This document shows positions 23,786-35,550 of a stretch of 64,000 nucleotides of DNA, piece by piece. Position numbers and translations under genes: made by a program. Source of the DNA: Niebla homalea (Eukaryota > Ascomycota > Lecanoromycetes > Lecanorales > Ramalinaceae); NCBI GenBank assembly GCA_019925105.1, contig JAHGAU010000013.1, forward strand, positions 310,001 to 374,000. The letters are read 5' to 3'. Positions within the stretch are counted from its first letter, which is position 1; the number at the start of each line of letters is the position of its first letter. The notes beneath the pieces are model-generated. The model was not told the DNA's origin, searched no databases, and worked only from the letters and a program-made list of their open reading frames with translations.

Positions 23786-25470
23786 TCATTTCCGCCCCAG
23801 GACCTCTAGAACAGCGGCCGCGTCATCAACGTTCTTCTTTTTCTTCTTCTTCAGACCTTTCTTTGGCTGCTCGCCCTCGCGCTCTCTTCCCTGGTCATGA
23901 CCCTCGCCGTCTCCACGATCCCAAACTGACAGTCTTGGGGCTTTACTGCCTCCGATATCTTCTTCATCGTCAAAGCGATTGCTCAAGTCAAAGCCCATGT
24001 CCATATCGTCGGCGTCGCGATCGTGACTTTTCAGAAGCCTTTTGTGCCGAGCGAGCTTGGCCACTTCGCCTTCATCTGTCTGGCTCTCAGAAGTAAGAGG
24101 CTGAATGGACGAAGCTTTCTTTAGTGCGGCCAGAATGGCAGGGTCGGTAAGGTAGTCCTGCCTGGCCTCCAGGTTCTTTGTAGGGCTTGGCTCGTTGAAA
24201 TAATTTTGCATGTTCCGATTGCATGAGTGTGATACTAATCTTGAGACAGCTGGGGCTTTTTTGTCCTGCTCCAGCTTCTCAAGTTCTGAGTCTTCTTTAC
24301 CACGATTGGACGCAGAGTCGTGGTCATGAACGTCTTCGCCCTCGTCACTCCCATCAAGACCGCCCAGCGGATTGAAATCCGCACCAATACCCTCAAATAT
24401 GTCCTCCCCTGCCTCTCCTTCCTCCAACGACCGATCTGGCATTTCTGGAGGAACGAGCTCTGATCCTAGCGGGGCAATGTCCTGGCGAGGCATGGGGAGG
24501 CTTTCTCGGCCGTTGGACGTAGACACAGAGTCAACCTTTCTAATTTTCCTTTTGGTCACACCGTCTGCGTCTACCATGAGTAACACCTCACGTCCCCTGT
24601 CGTCCGTCTCGATACGGGTTTGCTCCTTTATTTTATTGATGCTCTTGAATCTGGCTCCAAGCGTTGGCTGTTGAGGCTTCGGCGCTGATTTTTCGGCCAA
24701 CCGGGCTGCTTTCAGATCGCTCAATATATCATTCCTTGACCGTTTCATCCCCTTTTTCGTGGATGCTGGTGGAGCTAGCTGGCCCTTCTTGATAATCTCC
24801 TGCTTACTCAGGGGCATGACGGCCTTCTCTTCCAGTTTCTCGAACTCATCGTCCACTTCAGTCTCAACACCATGAACCGACTGTGCAGGCTGGCCATCTT
24901 GATTCTCCTGCTGATCGGCAAGGATGTCTTCGCCTCGCTTTACCCTCTCCAGCAATTTGTAGTCTAGTCCCTTGACCAAATGGACATCGTGAACGTCTCC
25001 GCCTATGATCTGATCCCTGAGCTTTTGGAAGTCGGATTGGTCCATCTGCCCTAGCCGAACCATATCCTCTAGAGCCCTCACCCTTCTAGTCTTGTCGTCT
25101 TCTTCGTCCGTCCTTCGGGACTGAGTACGGTCTTGATAGCCAGCTGCAAGCCGAGACCCTTTAGGAGCAGCTGATGAGCGGAATTTTCTTTCCTGGGCCC
25201 CGTATGGGAGGCCATTTCGGTCGGCAAGCTGACGTGCAAACTCATTAGGTTTGGACCCTGCGACAGAGCGTCTGCCTGTCAATTAGTCTGCAATTTTGGG
25301 ACAGCATGTGATATAGCTTACGGAGTCATCGGTATGCTTGACCTCATCCGAGAGCCAAGAGCTGATGCGTTTGCCGCCGAGTGTCTGACACCGACATCAC
25401 GACCATTGCGACCGTCGCCTCGAACGACAGGATTGTCCAAGACCAAGTGACGGAATTGAGTGTTATTCAT
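23786..25470 (-). CDS. RED/IK-like spliceosome protein
   Basis: Two exons: 25,470-25,322 and 25,271-23,786, for 544 aa, separated by a 50-nt intron (donor GTAAGC, branch CTAAT, acceptor GGCAG). The first exon starts at an ATG giving MNNTQFRHLVLDNPVV and joins to give MTPRSVAGSKPNEFARQL. Residues about 135-160 contain GGDVHDVHLVKGLDYKLLER, the strongest match to the RED N-terminal domain (human IK/RED, a B-complex spliceosome component that works with SMU1). The middle is acidic and low in complexity; the C-terminus has a poly-Lys patch (nuclear signal-like). It shares a 513-bp divergent promoter with the Ssr4-like gene. A splicing role is inferred from the family; length is comparable to metazoan RED (about 560 aa). 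Confidence 0.78.
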
Positions 25471-25983
25471 CGCCCCCGGACCTCTCGGTCACTGATGAAG
25501 GACAGATGGAGAGGCAGTAGCCGCAGGGTTTATTTTTACGATCAGAAAATAATCGCAACAAGAGCAAAGAAGCTCTGGAAGATGTCTTGTCTTGAATGTG
25601 TAGTCCTATTTCACGACAGAAGTATGCGGACTGAGATATGTCTACGATCGTGACTGAAAATACCCCAATCGCAACATTTCGGACCAAATCCATGCCACTC
25701 CGTGCACTCCTGCTCTGCCTCAAGCTCTATAATCGCTGACCGCTGATCATAGTCCGCATTGGATTCCCTAAGCTACAGACAGACACTTGACCTTGGCTGT
25801 AAGCCCTGTCATTGAAGCTGAGCAGCAGCCATGGCAGTCAATCATGGACCGGTTCCCGACCAGGCCAGTGGCGTACCTCCAGCGCTGGTTTGTGAATCTT
25901 CTCTTGCTAGAGTGAGTTGAGAAGCTGAAATATAGGCATAGCTTCGGCATATTCATCTCGTTTGCAATCATACGTATCCCCTC
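25471..25983. promoter_or_regulatory. Shared divergent promoter region, RED-like / Ssr4-like
   Basis: 513 bases lie between two divergent start codons, so the core promoters of both nuclear genes must sit here. I see no convincing TATA box. A short antisense frame at 25,768-25,971 is not supported. Confidence 0.5.
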
Positions 25984-27980
25984 ATGCCTCGCCCGGATTT
26001 GACAGCCATGGTGAAATATCTCCTCGACGCACCAAGAGTGGTGCAGAATATGAGCACCATGACATGGATGACTCTACTGGAACCTCCAAAGGATGGGACA
26101 CTGTTACTCGTATGGCAGCGACCATCCATGATTGAGTTCGCAACGGATGGCTACATCTGGTCAGACGTGGAGAAGGCGTTTAGCCAAGCGTGCAACGGCT
26201 ATGTGAGTGGTTTGATTGTCTCACACAAATCACGCTGATCAACCAGACGCTGGAGATGTATGTTCATTCTAGCGGCTTTCGATTCGGCATTGAGAATACA
26301 ACAATACATGAGAGACGTCGCTATCGGCTCACGCCTAGTCGCGACCTCGTCCATAACGCGCCGCCCATCGACCCCAGTTTGTGGCTCATACACTATACAG
26401 AAGCGGAACCCCAAAATCAGCACCCTAGTCGGACCGTCTTCATGACTCAACAGACCCGCCAATTAAATAACGAGCGCAGCTACTTGCAACTTCACGGCCA
26501 TCTCCAATTGCAACATAAGGAATTCATGCTGCGCGATAGGGATAAGTGGCCAGCAGTCAACCAACCGGGAATTCCAGCGCCATCTTCTACCCAACAGGCG
26601 ATGGGATATCCAAACAATGTGATGGCACATATGAGCCAAGCTCATCAAGCCAACTACATGTCAAACCCTCAAGCAGCAATCCCACAGGGCAATGTGGGCC
26701 CGTCACCAGCCAAGCGCCAGCGACATGCATCTTCTAATCAAGGGCACGTATCGCACACAACCATGGGCCCTCTGCCTGTGGCTCCCCAAGAAGGCGTTGA
26801 TGAGCTTGATGCAGGAGTGGGTGATTTCATGGACATCTTGACACCGCAGGAGATCAGTTCGCGCCGGTACAGACAGCACCACGAATGGCTAGAAGAGATC
26901 TTGAGCTCCCCGTATGACTCCAATCAGATCATACCAGGTGAGCTCGGCCTCGGACGAAAAGGCGAGCTTGAGTCGTTGACGCAAGATTTCTTTACTGCTC
27001 ACACAAAGGAGAAGCTTGGATCGAAGCTCCCACAACCAAAGAGTCCGTCGCGAGAAGATTACGAACAAGGGAAACCTGTAGTTGACGACATAATCACGAT
27101 GCGCATTGGTCAGATGGCGGCTGGCGAAGCGGCAGACTTTAGACAGCGCGCCGTGCAAAGGATGGCCGACATACACGACGAAATGGAGCAACTTAAGAGT
27201 CAACACGCCAAGAGAATTGCGAGAGTAAGACAAAGCGTTCCGTGGCAGCGGAACGAGCAAGCTTTGAGAATGATGACGTTGGAAGCACTTAATGATAAGG
27301 TCGCGGTGCCATTTTCGAAAGAGGATGAGCGAGTGGATCTCCTCCGTAAGCACATGGAAAAGGAATCGGGTAGGAAAGTCAGGCCTGTCAAGAAGATTGA
27401 TTGCATTGCGAACGGAGGCCTGGAAGAGAAAATTCAGGCCATCGACTATGATACTGAAATGGCAGCATCTCTGCCGCCCAGTGAGGGAGGACAAGACATA
27501 GCGGCATCAGACGTCAGATCACAAACACCCGCTCTTCCCCCAAAGCCATTGAATAGTCACGCGATATCTCAGGATGCGGAGCCCCGGAGCACGACCACGC
27601 TACCCTCAGACGAAGCCTCACGGGCTGACACCGAGAAAAAGGAAGCCCCCACCGACGATTGGGTCATGGTCAATAAAGAGCCTATTGCTGACAGCGTTCA
27701 AGAGAGCGTTGCAGGTCCAGCTGTCGTGCGTTCAGTCGAAGCAGCGGAAGCCAGCGCCGAGGTCTCAAACCCAACCGCTTCAGACCGTGGTGCTTTGAAT
27801 TTTGATGGACAGGATTTTGATGGTGGTCTCGATTTTAGCGACCTGAATACACCGGGTGAGCTTTCTGGCTATGCGCAGGAGATCGAGAGCATGAGAGATC
27901 AGCGAGCCCCTGATGTGCGGAACAGTCAAACCGGTGATGACAGCACTCAAGACCATGGAGCTTCCACGTTGGAGCCTTGA
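25984..27980 (+). CDS. Ssr4-like SWI/SNF-RSC chromatin remodelling subunit
   Basis: Two exons: 25,984-26,202 and 26,247-27,980, for 650 aa, with a 44-nt intron (GTGAGT...CCAG) that joins FSQACNGY to TLEMYVHSSGF. The first 210 residues resemble the fungal Ssr4 N-terminal domain (formerly DUF1750): LLDAPRVVQNM, DGTLLLVWQRP, DGYIWSDVEKAFS, RRRYRLTPS, IDPSLWLIHYTEAEP and the RSYLQLHGHLQLQHKEFML block. A Gln/Pro-rich linker, a PAKRQRH basic patch, a helical region near residues 270-420 and a disordered acidic tail follow. In fission yeast Ssr4 belongs to both SWI/SNF and RSC. The family call is from memory of its motifs. The ATG used is the first in frame after the promoter. Confidence 0.72.
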
Positions 27981-28918
27981 TACGAATGTACATGTCAGCA
28001 AGCAAATCTCGTCGAATATTTGCGTGACACAAAACCATTTGCCTTGATCATTATGGCCTCTTGACGTCTATCGCTGGGAGGGCGGGAAATCAATCTGTGA
28101 AAATTTACTTGGTTACCGCAGGTGTTTGATCTATCAGAGCTTTCACGGGGTAATTGAAGAGGAGTTAAAAGGTAAGGAACTCAGACCTGAATCCCGAGGT
28201 TTCCAACAAACGAAACATCTTTGAATAGTCGTCGTGCTGCGTTCACCAATTCCTTGGGAGATAACCATGTTCAGTCCACTCCAGCCAGTCAGCTAGTGAT
28301 GATTAGCTGAACATTTTTGAACGATACGTATCACGGTGATGCGCTCTTGTTGATGGTGGAAAAGCTTCATCTGCTGTCACAAGTTAGGGGATTGGTTGAC
28401 GAGAAAGCGCTGGACAGCCCCATCCTCAAATCTCGGAAGTTGTGAGCGTACTTTCGTAACCGCAAAAGGGAGCCAGGTGTCGCAGCCTGTATCCAACTCT
28501 GTCAATTGGCAGGTCATGGTTCAGAAGGTCTGAATAAAAAACTGCTTTTAGGCAGTCAAGGTTCAAACATGACTTCGATCCCGTTGCGCCTTATACCTTA
28601 TAAGGCTGTGAACCATTGATTCGACTTCGCAAGTTGGAGCTGAGGGTGTGAAGCACAACGTGCTCCAATAATGCCTGTGTGGTGTGAAAGCGGTTCTGAG
28701 ATTGGCACATGAAGTTTGGGCGCGAGCGATCCAAACGCGCTATAATGATCACGTGACTCGGCTTCCGTCGAATGCCATTGGCCAGGGCTGGTGTTGCAAT
28801 GAATCAGCTCCCCTACAGTCGCATGTGGCATTCCCCCCCTCCATGAGCGTAGATCTCGAGAAGCAAGGACGTTCTTATTGCTGCTTGTCCTGTTATCGAA
28901 ACCGTCAACCCTGTTATC
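27981..28918. other. Intergenic region upstream of pilA
   Basis: About 940 bases with only short frames lacking family features or splice-supported joins. The last 100 bases must carry the pilA promoter and 5'UTR, including a pyrimidine-rich CCCCCCCTCC run near 28,840. Confidence 0.5.
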
Positions 28919-30027
28919 ATGTGAGACACTTTTCAATTCCCACAGCCAGCTGATTCTCTCGTGATCACAAGCCCGCATTTGATAAAACAAAACTAATAGG
29001 AGCTTCCCGCGTATAGGAATCGATCTCTCTCTGTAAGGTCCAAAAAGGACAAGGACTCTTCGACCACCCAGGGTACCCCGAAACACCGCTTCACCATGGC
29101 CTCTCTTCGTGGCATGCAACAGCCCGAGCTCAGTAAGAAGCTATTTAAGATTATCAAATCCGAGAACCACACCATTGGCGCATACGAATCTGCTAGTCGT
29201 GAACGTCTCTCCATTGCGTCACAGCTGTCCGATTGGGGTGAGGCAACCGGGGATGACTCGGTCTCCGACATTTCAGACAAGCTGGGAGTCCTGCTGTCTG
29301 AAATTGGGGAGCAAGAAGATGTTTTTGCACAGAATCTGGAGGACTACCGTAGCGTGTTGAAGCAAATCAGGAACACTGAGAGCTCGGTGCAACCAAGTCG
29401 TGACCATAAAGCCAAGATATCGGATGAAATCGCCAAGCTGAAGTACAAGGAACCTCAGAGCACAAAAATTGTCCAGTTGGAGCAGGAGCTTGTGAGAGCT
29501 GAGGCGCAGAACCTGGTCGCGGAAGCCCAATTGACCAATATTGTAGGAAGTTCGAAAGCATTGTCATGGCAATGTTAGCTGACAGCTATCTGCAGACGCG
29601 CCAGAAGCTGAAGGAGGCTTACGACCTCCATTTCGCCGCCACTATTGAGCGAGCCGAGAAGCAGATCATGCTTGCCCGCCATGGAAGACGCCTTTTGAAT
29701 CTCCTTGATGACTCCCCTGTAGTACCTGGTGATACGCGTCCAGCCTTTGAGCACAGTGCCCAAGCCCGGCTGGTTCTCAACGATGCCGAAGAGGATTTGC
29801 GTGAGTGGACACCAAACCTTGAGCCAATCACCAGTTCGGCGACGGAGATGGGATCCAACCTGATGCCTCATCAAGCCGGTGCTGTCGCAACCAGTGACAC
29901 TGGCGAAGTCCTTACAACCACGACAGAGGGAAGTACTGTGGGTGCACCAGAGACTACCGGCCAGAGAGACATCAGCGGAAGCTCGACAACGGCCCAAGCC
30001 GATCCGAACCAAACCTATCAGTCCTAG
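28919..30027 (+). CDS. pilA: Eisosome core BAR-domain protein PilA (Pil1/Lsp1 family)
   Basis: Eisosome component that binds and curves the plasma membrane. Proposed exons are 28,919-28,920 (only AT), 29,017-29,542 and 29,596-30,027, for 319 aa. The first intron (28,921-29,016; GTGAGA, branch CTAAT, acceptor TATAG) splits the start codon, giving MNRSLSVRSKKDK, which fits the N-terminus of filamentous-fungal PilA. The next in-frame ATG, 29,096, would drop GTPKHRFT, which I also recall as conserved. The second intron (53 nt) restores LTNITRQKLKEAYDLHFAATIERAEKQ. The BAR core spans about residues 50-235: LSKKLFKIIKSENHTIGAYES, DISDKLGVLLSEIGEQED, NTESSVQPSRDHKAKI, LEQELVRAEAQNLVAEAQL. The C-terminal 70 residues are disordered. 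The family call is very safe; the start is the uncertain part. Confidence 0.9.
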
Positions 30028-32048
30028 AATAGCCTATTCACCTACCAGGAACAATTTCGCGGAAGTGACGTTGGCACGGCATGGGAGCTGAAGTCTAGGC
30101 TCTCTTCACTTTCCCCCTTGGCGAAATCATCCAGATACTTGCATGTATGGCTATCGAGGACCTTGGGCATATCGAAGGGTTGCACGCCAGAAGTTGTCAA
30201 GTGTCTGATGTTGGCTGAAAGTACTACTTTTTCCCTGTCATTTTCTTATCCGACGCACTCTTTCCCTGCTAGGCAACGATACTTTTCAATGTGGGCTGCC
30301 AACTGTCCAATGGTCTTCATAAGGCCACCATCAGCACGATACAATTATCGAGAACAAAGTTTAGACACCAATGTGGTGGCGTCGAACGCGCACATGAGGC
30401 CAATAGCTTCTGAGGTACAGTCATCCTCCTCTAGGCTTGTGAGGATGTCAAGCCATGGGACCTTGCATGAGAAAGGTGCCCCAATGAGCCAATATCCATA
30501 GCCCGTTTCATGGCACGTCCTTCGGCCTACATCTCATTCAAGGCACATGAAGTCAAGGTCGCTCGGGAGAGCTGAAATGCTTCAGCCACGTTGCTATGGT
30601 ATGTCGCTTTTCGCAGAGTCGAACCTGTATCAAAGCATTCTTGGATCATTTTGATGGGCTAGGGCTGTTGGTCTCCACGCATACTTGTGTTCACAGGTGC
30701 ACACTGTATTCTCCGCTGCTAGAATCTCTTGAGCGCTGCTTGTCCTTTATACGGAAGGCTCTGAGCTCACAGGCATGCAAGTTTGCTTCAAGTACAATCA
30801 GGCCATCCTTCATCGAGTTGTGTGCTTTTCGACTCTTACCTTGACTTCCAAATCTCACAAGCGTATTTTATCATAGATGGTGCCCCTTTCATGATTTCAA
30901 CACGATGGACTGGGTTACGCCAGGCTTTCATAGGGTCCAACAAGATCTCAGCATTTGCAGGGCTGTTAAAGGTTCGGTTTTTTAAGACCGGCTGTTTGCC
31001 CTTACTCACACTCACTTACAGGAGGTGAAAATTGACCTTGCGCATTTTCGCTTCACTCCTAGCGCCACTCAAAATGCTTGCTCGTGAAAACACGTGCTAT
31101 TGTTTGAGCATCGCCGGTCTTCCTAGAATACCAGAGTTGCTTCAGGAGATCGTCCTATTCACATTCCTTCATGAAATGGCGAAACGGCGGTTCAGAATCC
31201 AATCTTCTCTCTAGGAGATGAAGCAGGGGATGCAACATCTCAACCAAGTATCCCTCAAGCACGTGAGATACTAAGTGCTCCGTCATCTGCGTCGCCTGCC
31301 ATCCGACTCAACCTACATTTGCCCCATACAGCCGCACGCTGTCCAGAGAGGTGGGAGCCAGGACACACTCCAGCATATTTTCGTCCATGAAGATGCTACT
31401 GCAACCATGGGCTACCCTTCGCTCTTGTTGCAAACAACAGATATTCTTTTCCCAATGCCCTTCAACCTAGGTCAGCATCATCTTTCTGGCTCTGAACAGG
31501 GTCAAAAGTCGTAGCTGAAGGCATCGCTTTATAAGGCCTTGAATGATGCCTCACTGATCTGATTAGGCTGTCATTTGGCGCCGTCCGAGATATGTCCGTC
31601 CCCCACCTCTTTGCTGGCGCTGCTGGCAGGGACATTTGATAATACTGATGGGCGAAGAAGACCATACTGCCATGAGTAGCATTCGGACCTCATCTGACAA
31701 GGAGCTATACCGTGATGTGAAGTCATCTTGTGCCTGTATGAGAAGCGTGGTGCTGAATATGAAGGTTGAATACCTCAACACCACAAAGTTGGAAAGACCA
31801 CTTGAACAACAACAGTCTTATTCTCGATTGGTACCTGAACAGTGGTAGAAAGCACTAACGTTCTGCAGATTTGCACAACAACATCGATAAGGCTCATGTG
31901 GAATTATATCATATGATTAGCTGTCAGTCTTATGATTTAAATGCTCGGCCGTTCAAACGTCAAGTCGTAGAGAGTTCCTTTTCCCTGAGGAGTTCCATTT
32001 CCATCCCGCTATGCCGAAATTGTACCACCGATCCCTCCATCAATATCC
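30028..32048. other. 2 kb region without a firm gene
   Basis: This is the longest gene-poor gap in the euchromatic part. Plus-strand frames up to 127 codons show no motifs. The minus strand has a possible spliced remnant near 30,660-31,110, listed separately. The pilA 3'UTR is expected just after 30,027 and the crh 3'UTR just below 32,049. Confidence 0.45.
30660..31110 (-). pseudogene. Possible spliced gene remnant, unrecognised
   Basis: On the minus strand a 57-nt stretch (30,963-31,019) looks like a good intron: donor GTAAGT and acceptor TTAACAG. It joins an upstream segment reading ...KMRKVNFHLL to a 123-nt exon (30,962-30,840) reading PANAEILLDPMKAWRNP and so on to CEIWKS. That exon ends at another strong donor, GTAAGA. 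Continuing from acceptor CTCAG near 30,760, the frame runs to VHL and a stop. I do not recognise the product. The flanking exons and start are not convincing, so this may be a decayed or partial gene, or chance. Confidence 0.3.
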
Positions 32049-33694
32049 TCAAAGGAGTATAGCACCACCCGCTATGATACTCAACGCGGGACCAAGCACC
32101 TTGCTGCAAAGTCTCGCTCTTGGAGCGGCGCTTTTTGGCTTGGAGGTCGACTTTGATATACTCGGCGTTGTTCTCGACGCTGAGGCGGCTTCGGCTTGGA
32201 CAGTCGAGCCAGAAGTGGTAGGAAGTGGGGAGGTCGATGCCTCAGATGCTGGTAAAGCACGCGAATCGAGACCAGTGGTGATCAAGAAGCCCTTGTCGTC
32301 ATAGTGTCCCTGCGCAGCGGTCTCTCCTGTTCCCACAGGGACCACAACGGGAAAGCCTTGGCCATTGAAAAGCGTCACGGAATCAGACCCACCAGCTGGA
32401 GAAACTTGTGACGAAACCGCCGATTGTGAGGAGGGCGAGGTAGGTGGGGATGTGACCTATGATTGGTCCAGTCAGCAAATTGGGCTCCGTTCTCTTCTGG
32501 ACTGGGGGTGGCTCACTCACAGGAGCAGCGCTGGGTGGGAGGACTTTGCCAGAGCTGGTCACAGTCCAACCATCCGGAAGACCAGGATAGGTTGTAACAG
32601 TAGGTGTGCCGCTCGTAGCGAGCGTAGTAGGTGTCCACCCCCCAGCATTGGGCTGGGCTACATTGGTCGATTTGTCGCTGTGCGTTCCTTGAAAAGGCAT
32701 TGGCCCGCTATTCGTGGTTGCGGACACTTCAGGTGCAGATGATGATCCGGCAGGAGAGCCGTTGCCCCCTTTGGGATTCACAGATCCTCCGACAGCAGTG
32801 ATTGATTGCCAAGTGCCATCGGTGCCAGTGTACTTATACTGCGAACCGGTGGAGTAGTCAGTCACTGAGATTGACTTCACTTGCATGGTTGACCCTCCGG
32901 AAGGGATATTGGCTGCACCACCCGCCCACCCTACCATGCGGAGTCAGTAATGCTTGTTCTCGGAGGGATCCTGGATGTGTGCTTACGAATGGTGCCGGGT
33001 GCATTTGAAGGACAGCCGCCACACCAAGCGCCGACCTTGACCATCATTGGGGTTTGGGGGTAGGGATACTGGCTCGCTGTGGACGAGGAAAGTGCACGGA
33101 CGGATTGCCCATCGATGGACCAGACAATCTGATCGGCGGTCCAGTCGATAGTATACGTCTTGAAGCCGTCATCGTTGCCGGGAGCAGAATGGAAGGCCCC
33201 TCGATTATACGAGAGGGTTTTACCCTGGCCGAAATAGTTGCTTTGGACTTGATTGTCGTCGCCTCCGAGCCATTCCCAATCGATCTCGTCGAGGTCATCG
33301 GATTGCAAGACCGCACTGCTGACAATGCCAGTCCCTGGCGCCGCCTTGACGACGAATTCGACATGGCCAAACATAATGTACCACTTGGAAGTCAACTGAG
33401 GCGAATCTCCGTCTTTGGCGACGGTCAAGGAGACGCCGTCGGAGCCATAAGTCGGATTGCCCTGAGGTGTGAAGGAATCGGATTCTGATGAGAAAGAGAT
33501 GTCGACGGACTTGCCGAGTGCAGTGTCTGCTGGGCAGCTGCCTAGATAATCATCAGCTCTAACGGACATGGAGTCAGATTCGGTAAGATCTTACCACTTG
33601 TCAATGGGTTACACTGTGAATATGTCTGCGCGACAGCTAGCGATATGATGGAGGAAGAAATGACAACAGCGGCAGAAAGGCTTTGAGATTTCAT
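32049..33694 (-). CDS. Crh-type GPI-anchored chitin-glucan transglycosylase (GH16)
   Basis: Cross-links chitin to beta-glucan at the cell wall. Four exons: 33,694-33,595, 33,541-32,987, 32,930-32,521 and 32,456-32,049, for 490 aa, with introns of 53, 56 and 64 nt. A signal peptide lies at residues 1-22 (ending SLAVA), followed by TYSQCNPLTSGSCPADTALG, typical of the Crh1/Utr2 start. The catalytic DEIDWEW motif carries Glu119 and Glu123. W...D.I.W.ID and GAWCGGCPSNAPGTIRWAGG follow. Residues 235-470 are Ser/Thr/Gly/Pro-rich. The C-terminus has a hydrophobic GPI-attachment tail (KVLGPALSIIAGGAILL). Each join restores the family frame, for example GTIR|WAGG. It diverges from the tyrosyl-tRNA synthetase gene. 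Confidence 0.92.
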
Positions 33695-34257
33695 CGCGCA
33701 ACCCGACGTGACCCAAGAAGATAGGATGAGAGTTATGATTGAGGCTCAGGAATCACTTGTTCACGATGTGCAAGACTGATTATCAAGTTCTTGTAAAATG
33801 ATGGTTTCGATGGGATATTAAGTGGCCTTGTATGTACAATCAATTGTGTGAGAAGAAGTGAAGGAAACCAACTGAGCAGTCCAGCTCAATACCTTATCTA
33901 CCAGAACAAAATTGCTCTAGCCACCAGCAAAGAACCCCAGCCGTTCTCTTATTCAGAATCGATTCATGCTTCTTGATTGGAAGATCAAATTGCATTGCAG
34001 TCGTGGCGGGACGAAAAGATGGCTGGGGAAACAAATATTTACGCGCTAAAGAGGTCGGCCTTAGTACCGGTGGCCGGGGGAGGCCGGCAACGGTGGAGAA
34101 AATAGAGCTCAGGTCAGAGATGCATTAGCGGCGGTTGAAACCGTCTGGGCCGGTGTGTGTGGGCTTGGCAAACAATCATCATGCCTTTTCTCTGTGAGTC
34201 AAGTGCTGTCTGTCTTGCTGGTTGCACGTCCGAGACTATCACCTTCGGCCGCGCAGT
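33695..34257. promoter_or_regulatory. Shared divergent promoter region, crh / tyrosyl-tRNA synthetase
   Basis: 563 bases between divergent starts. The right end has an upstream ATG (34,181) opening a 30-codon frame that runs past the tyrosyl-tRNA synthetase start out of frame. It also has a GTGAGT at 34,194 and a GCGCAG ending at 34,256, a possible 5'UTR intron. No clear TATA box. Confidence 0.5.
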
Positions 34258-35550
34258 ATGGCAGAGGCTTTGACACCTCCTGAGAGGCTTGCATTAATTA
34301 AGGAGAATCTTCAGGAGGTTTTGAAGCCAGAGGTAATCGAAGACGTCGTTTTGCACCAAAGCCGTCCATTGAAGATTTACTGGGGTACCGCAACTACTGG
34401 CCGGCCCCATTGCGGGTATTTTGTCCCTATTGTCAAAGTTGCGCATTTCCTACGTGCTGGCTGTGCTGTCAAATTGCTCCTTGCGGACATTCATGGCTTT
34501 CTTGATAATTTGAAAGCTCCCATTGAGCTCGTAGCTTTTCGTGCGAAATACTACGAGTACGTTGTGACGTCGCTCTTGAAATCGGTGAACGTTCCAACAG
34601 AAAAGTTGGACTTCGTCATGGGCAGCTCCTATCAACTAAGTTCAAACTATACTATGGATCTCTTTCGGCTGAGCTCCAAGGTCACCGAACATGACGCCAA
34701 AAAGGCTGGTGCGGAAGTGGTCAAGCAAGTGGAGAATGCAACGCTGTCCGGCCTGTTATACCCTCTCATGCAGGCGCTCGACGAGGAATATCTTGGCGTG
34801 GATGCTCAATTTGGTGGCGTCGACCAGCGCAAGATTTTTACTCTTGCTGCAGAGGCCTTGCCAAGAATCGGGTACAAGGAGAGGGCTCATTTGATGAACC
34901 CAATGGTACCTGGATTGGCTGGAGGCAAGATGTCCAGCTCAGATGCGGACAGCAAGATTGATGTGCTTGACACAGAGGACATCATCAAGCGCAAGCTGAA
35001 GAAGGCCCAGGCTGCTCCTAAGGAAGTCGAGGGAAATGGTGTCATAAGTTTTGTCGAGTACGTACTGTTGCCCGTGGACGGCTTAAAATCTGGGGGGCCA
35101 GGGAGCTTCGTTGTCGAAAGAAAAGATCAAGAGCCGCTGGTCTATACCCAAATGTCCAGGTTGAAAGAAGACTATGCCGCGGATATTGTGAGTTGAGAAC
35201 AGTCGCACACCATCTGCAACAGACTTGGCTAATTGTTCCAGCTTACACCGCAAATACTCAAACCCGCAGTCGCAAAAGCCCTAGTTGATCTACTGAGACC
35301 TATACAAGCAGACTACATGGCCAATGATGAGTGGCAAAGCATCGCGCTGAAAGCGTACCCGCCACCTGAGGTGAAGAAGAAAGAAAAGAAAGTGAAAAAT
35401 CTTGGGACCAAATTTCCAGGCGCAGGGATGGGCGTGGAAGCAAAATCCGACGGACGTGTAGAAGGTCAAAAGCAGAGTAATGTTGAAGTCTCCGTGGATG
35501 TCGAATCTGCTATGAAGAATCTCGATACGGACTCTCATGGAGCTGCATAG
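34258..35550 (+). CDS. Cytoplasmic tyrosyl-tRNA synthetase
   Basis: Class I synthetase charging tRNA-Tyr. Two exons: 34,258-35,187 and 35,242-35,550, for 412 aa, with a 54-nt intron (GTGAGT...TTCCAG). The frame is open upstream, but the first true ATG is at 34,258 (MAEALTPPERL). PHCGYF at residues 50-55 is the HIGH-type motif and GGKMSSSD at 223-229 the KMSKS-type motif. LLLADIHGFLDN, the tyrosine/adenylate-site VMGSSYQLS, and DAQFGGVDQRKIF are typical of eukaryotic and archaeal TyrRS. The C-terminal 60 residues are Lys-rich (KKKEKKVKNLG). There is no mitochondrial presequence and no EMAP-II-like domain, as usual for fungal enzymes of this kind. Confidence 0.95.

Noticed and set aside
28555..28625. 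tRNA-like TTCGATCCC string
   Set aside because: No matching acceptor stem or anticodon arm could be drawn around it.
28598..29119. 173-codon minus-strand frame upstream of and across the pilA start
   Set aside because: No recognisable motif, and it overlaps the pilA N-terminal exon and promoter on the opposite strand.
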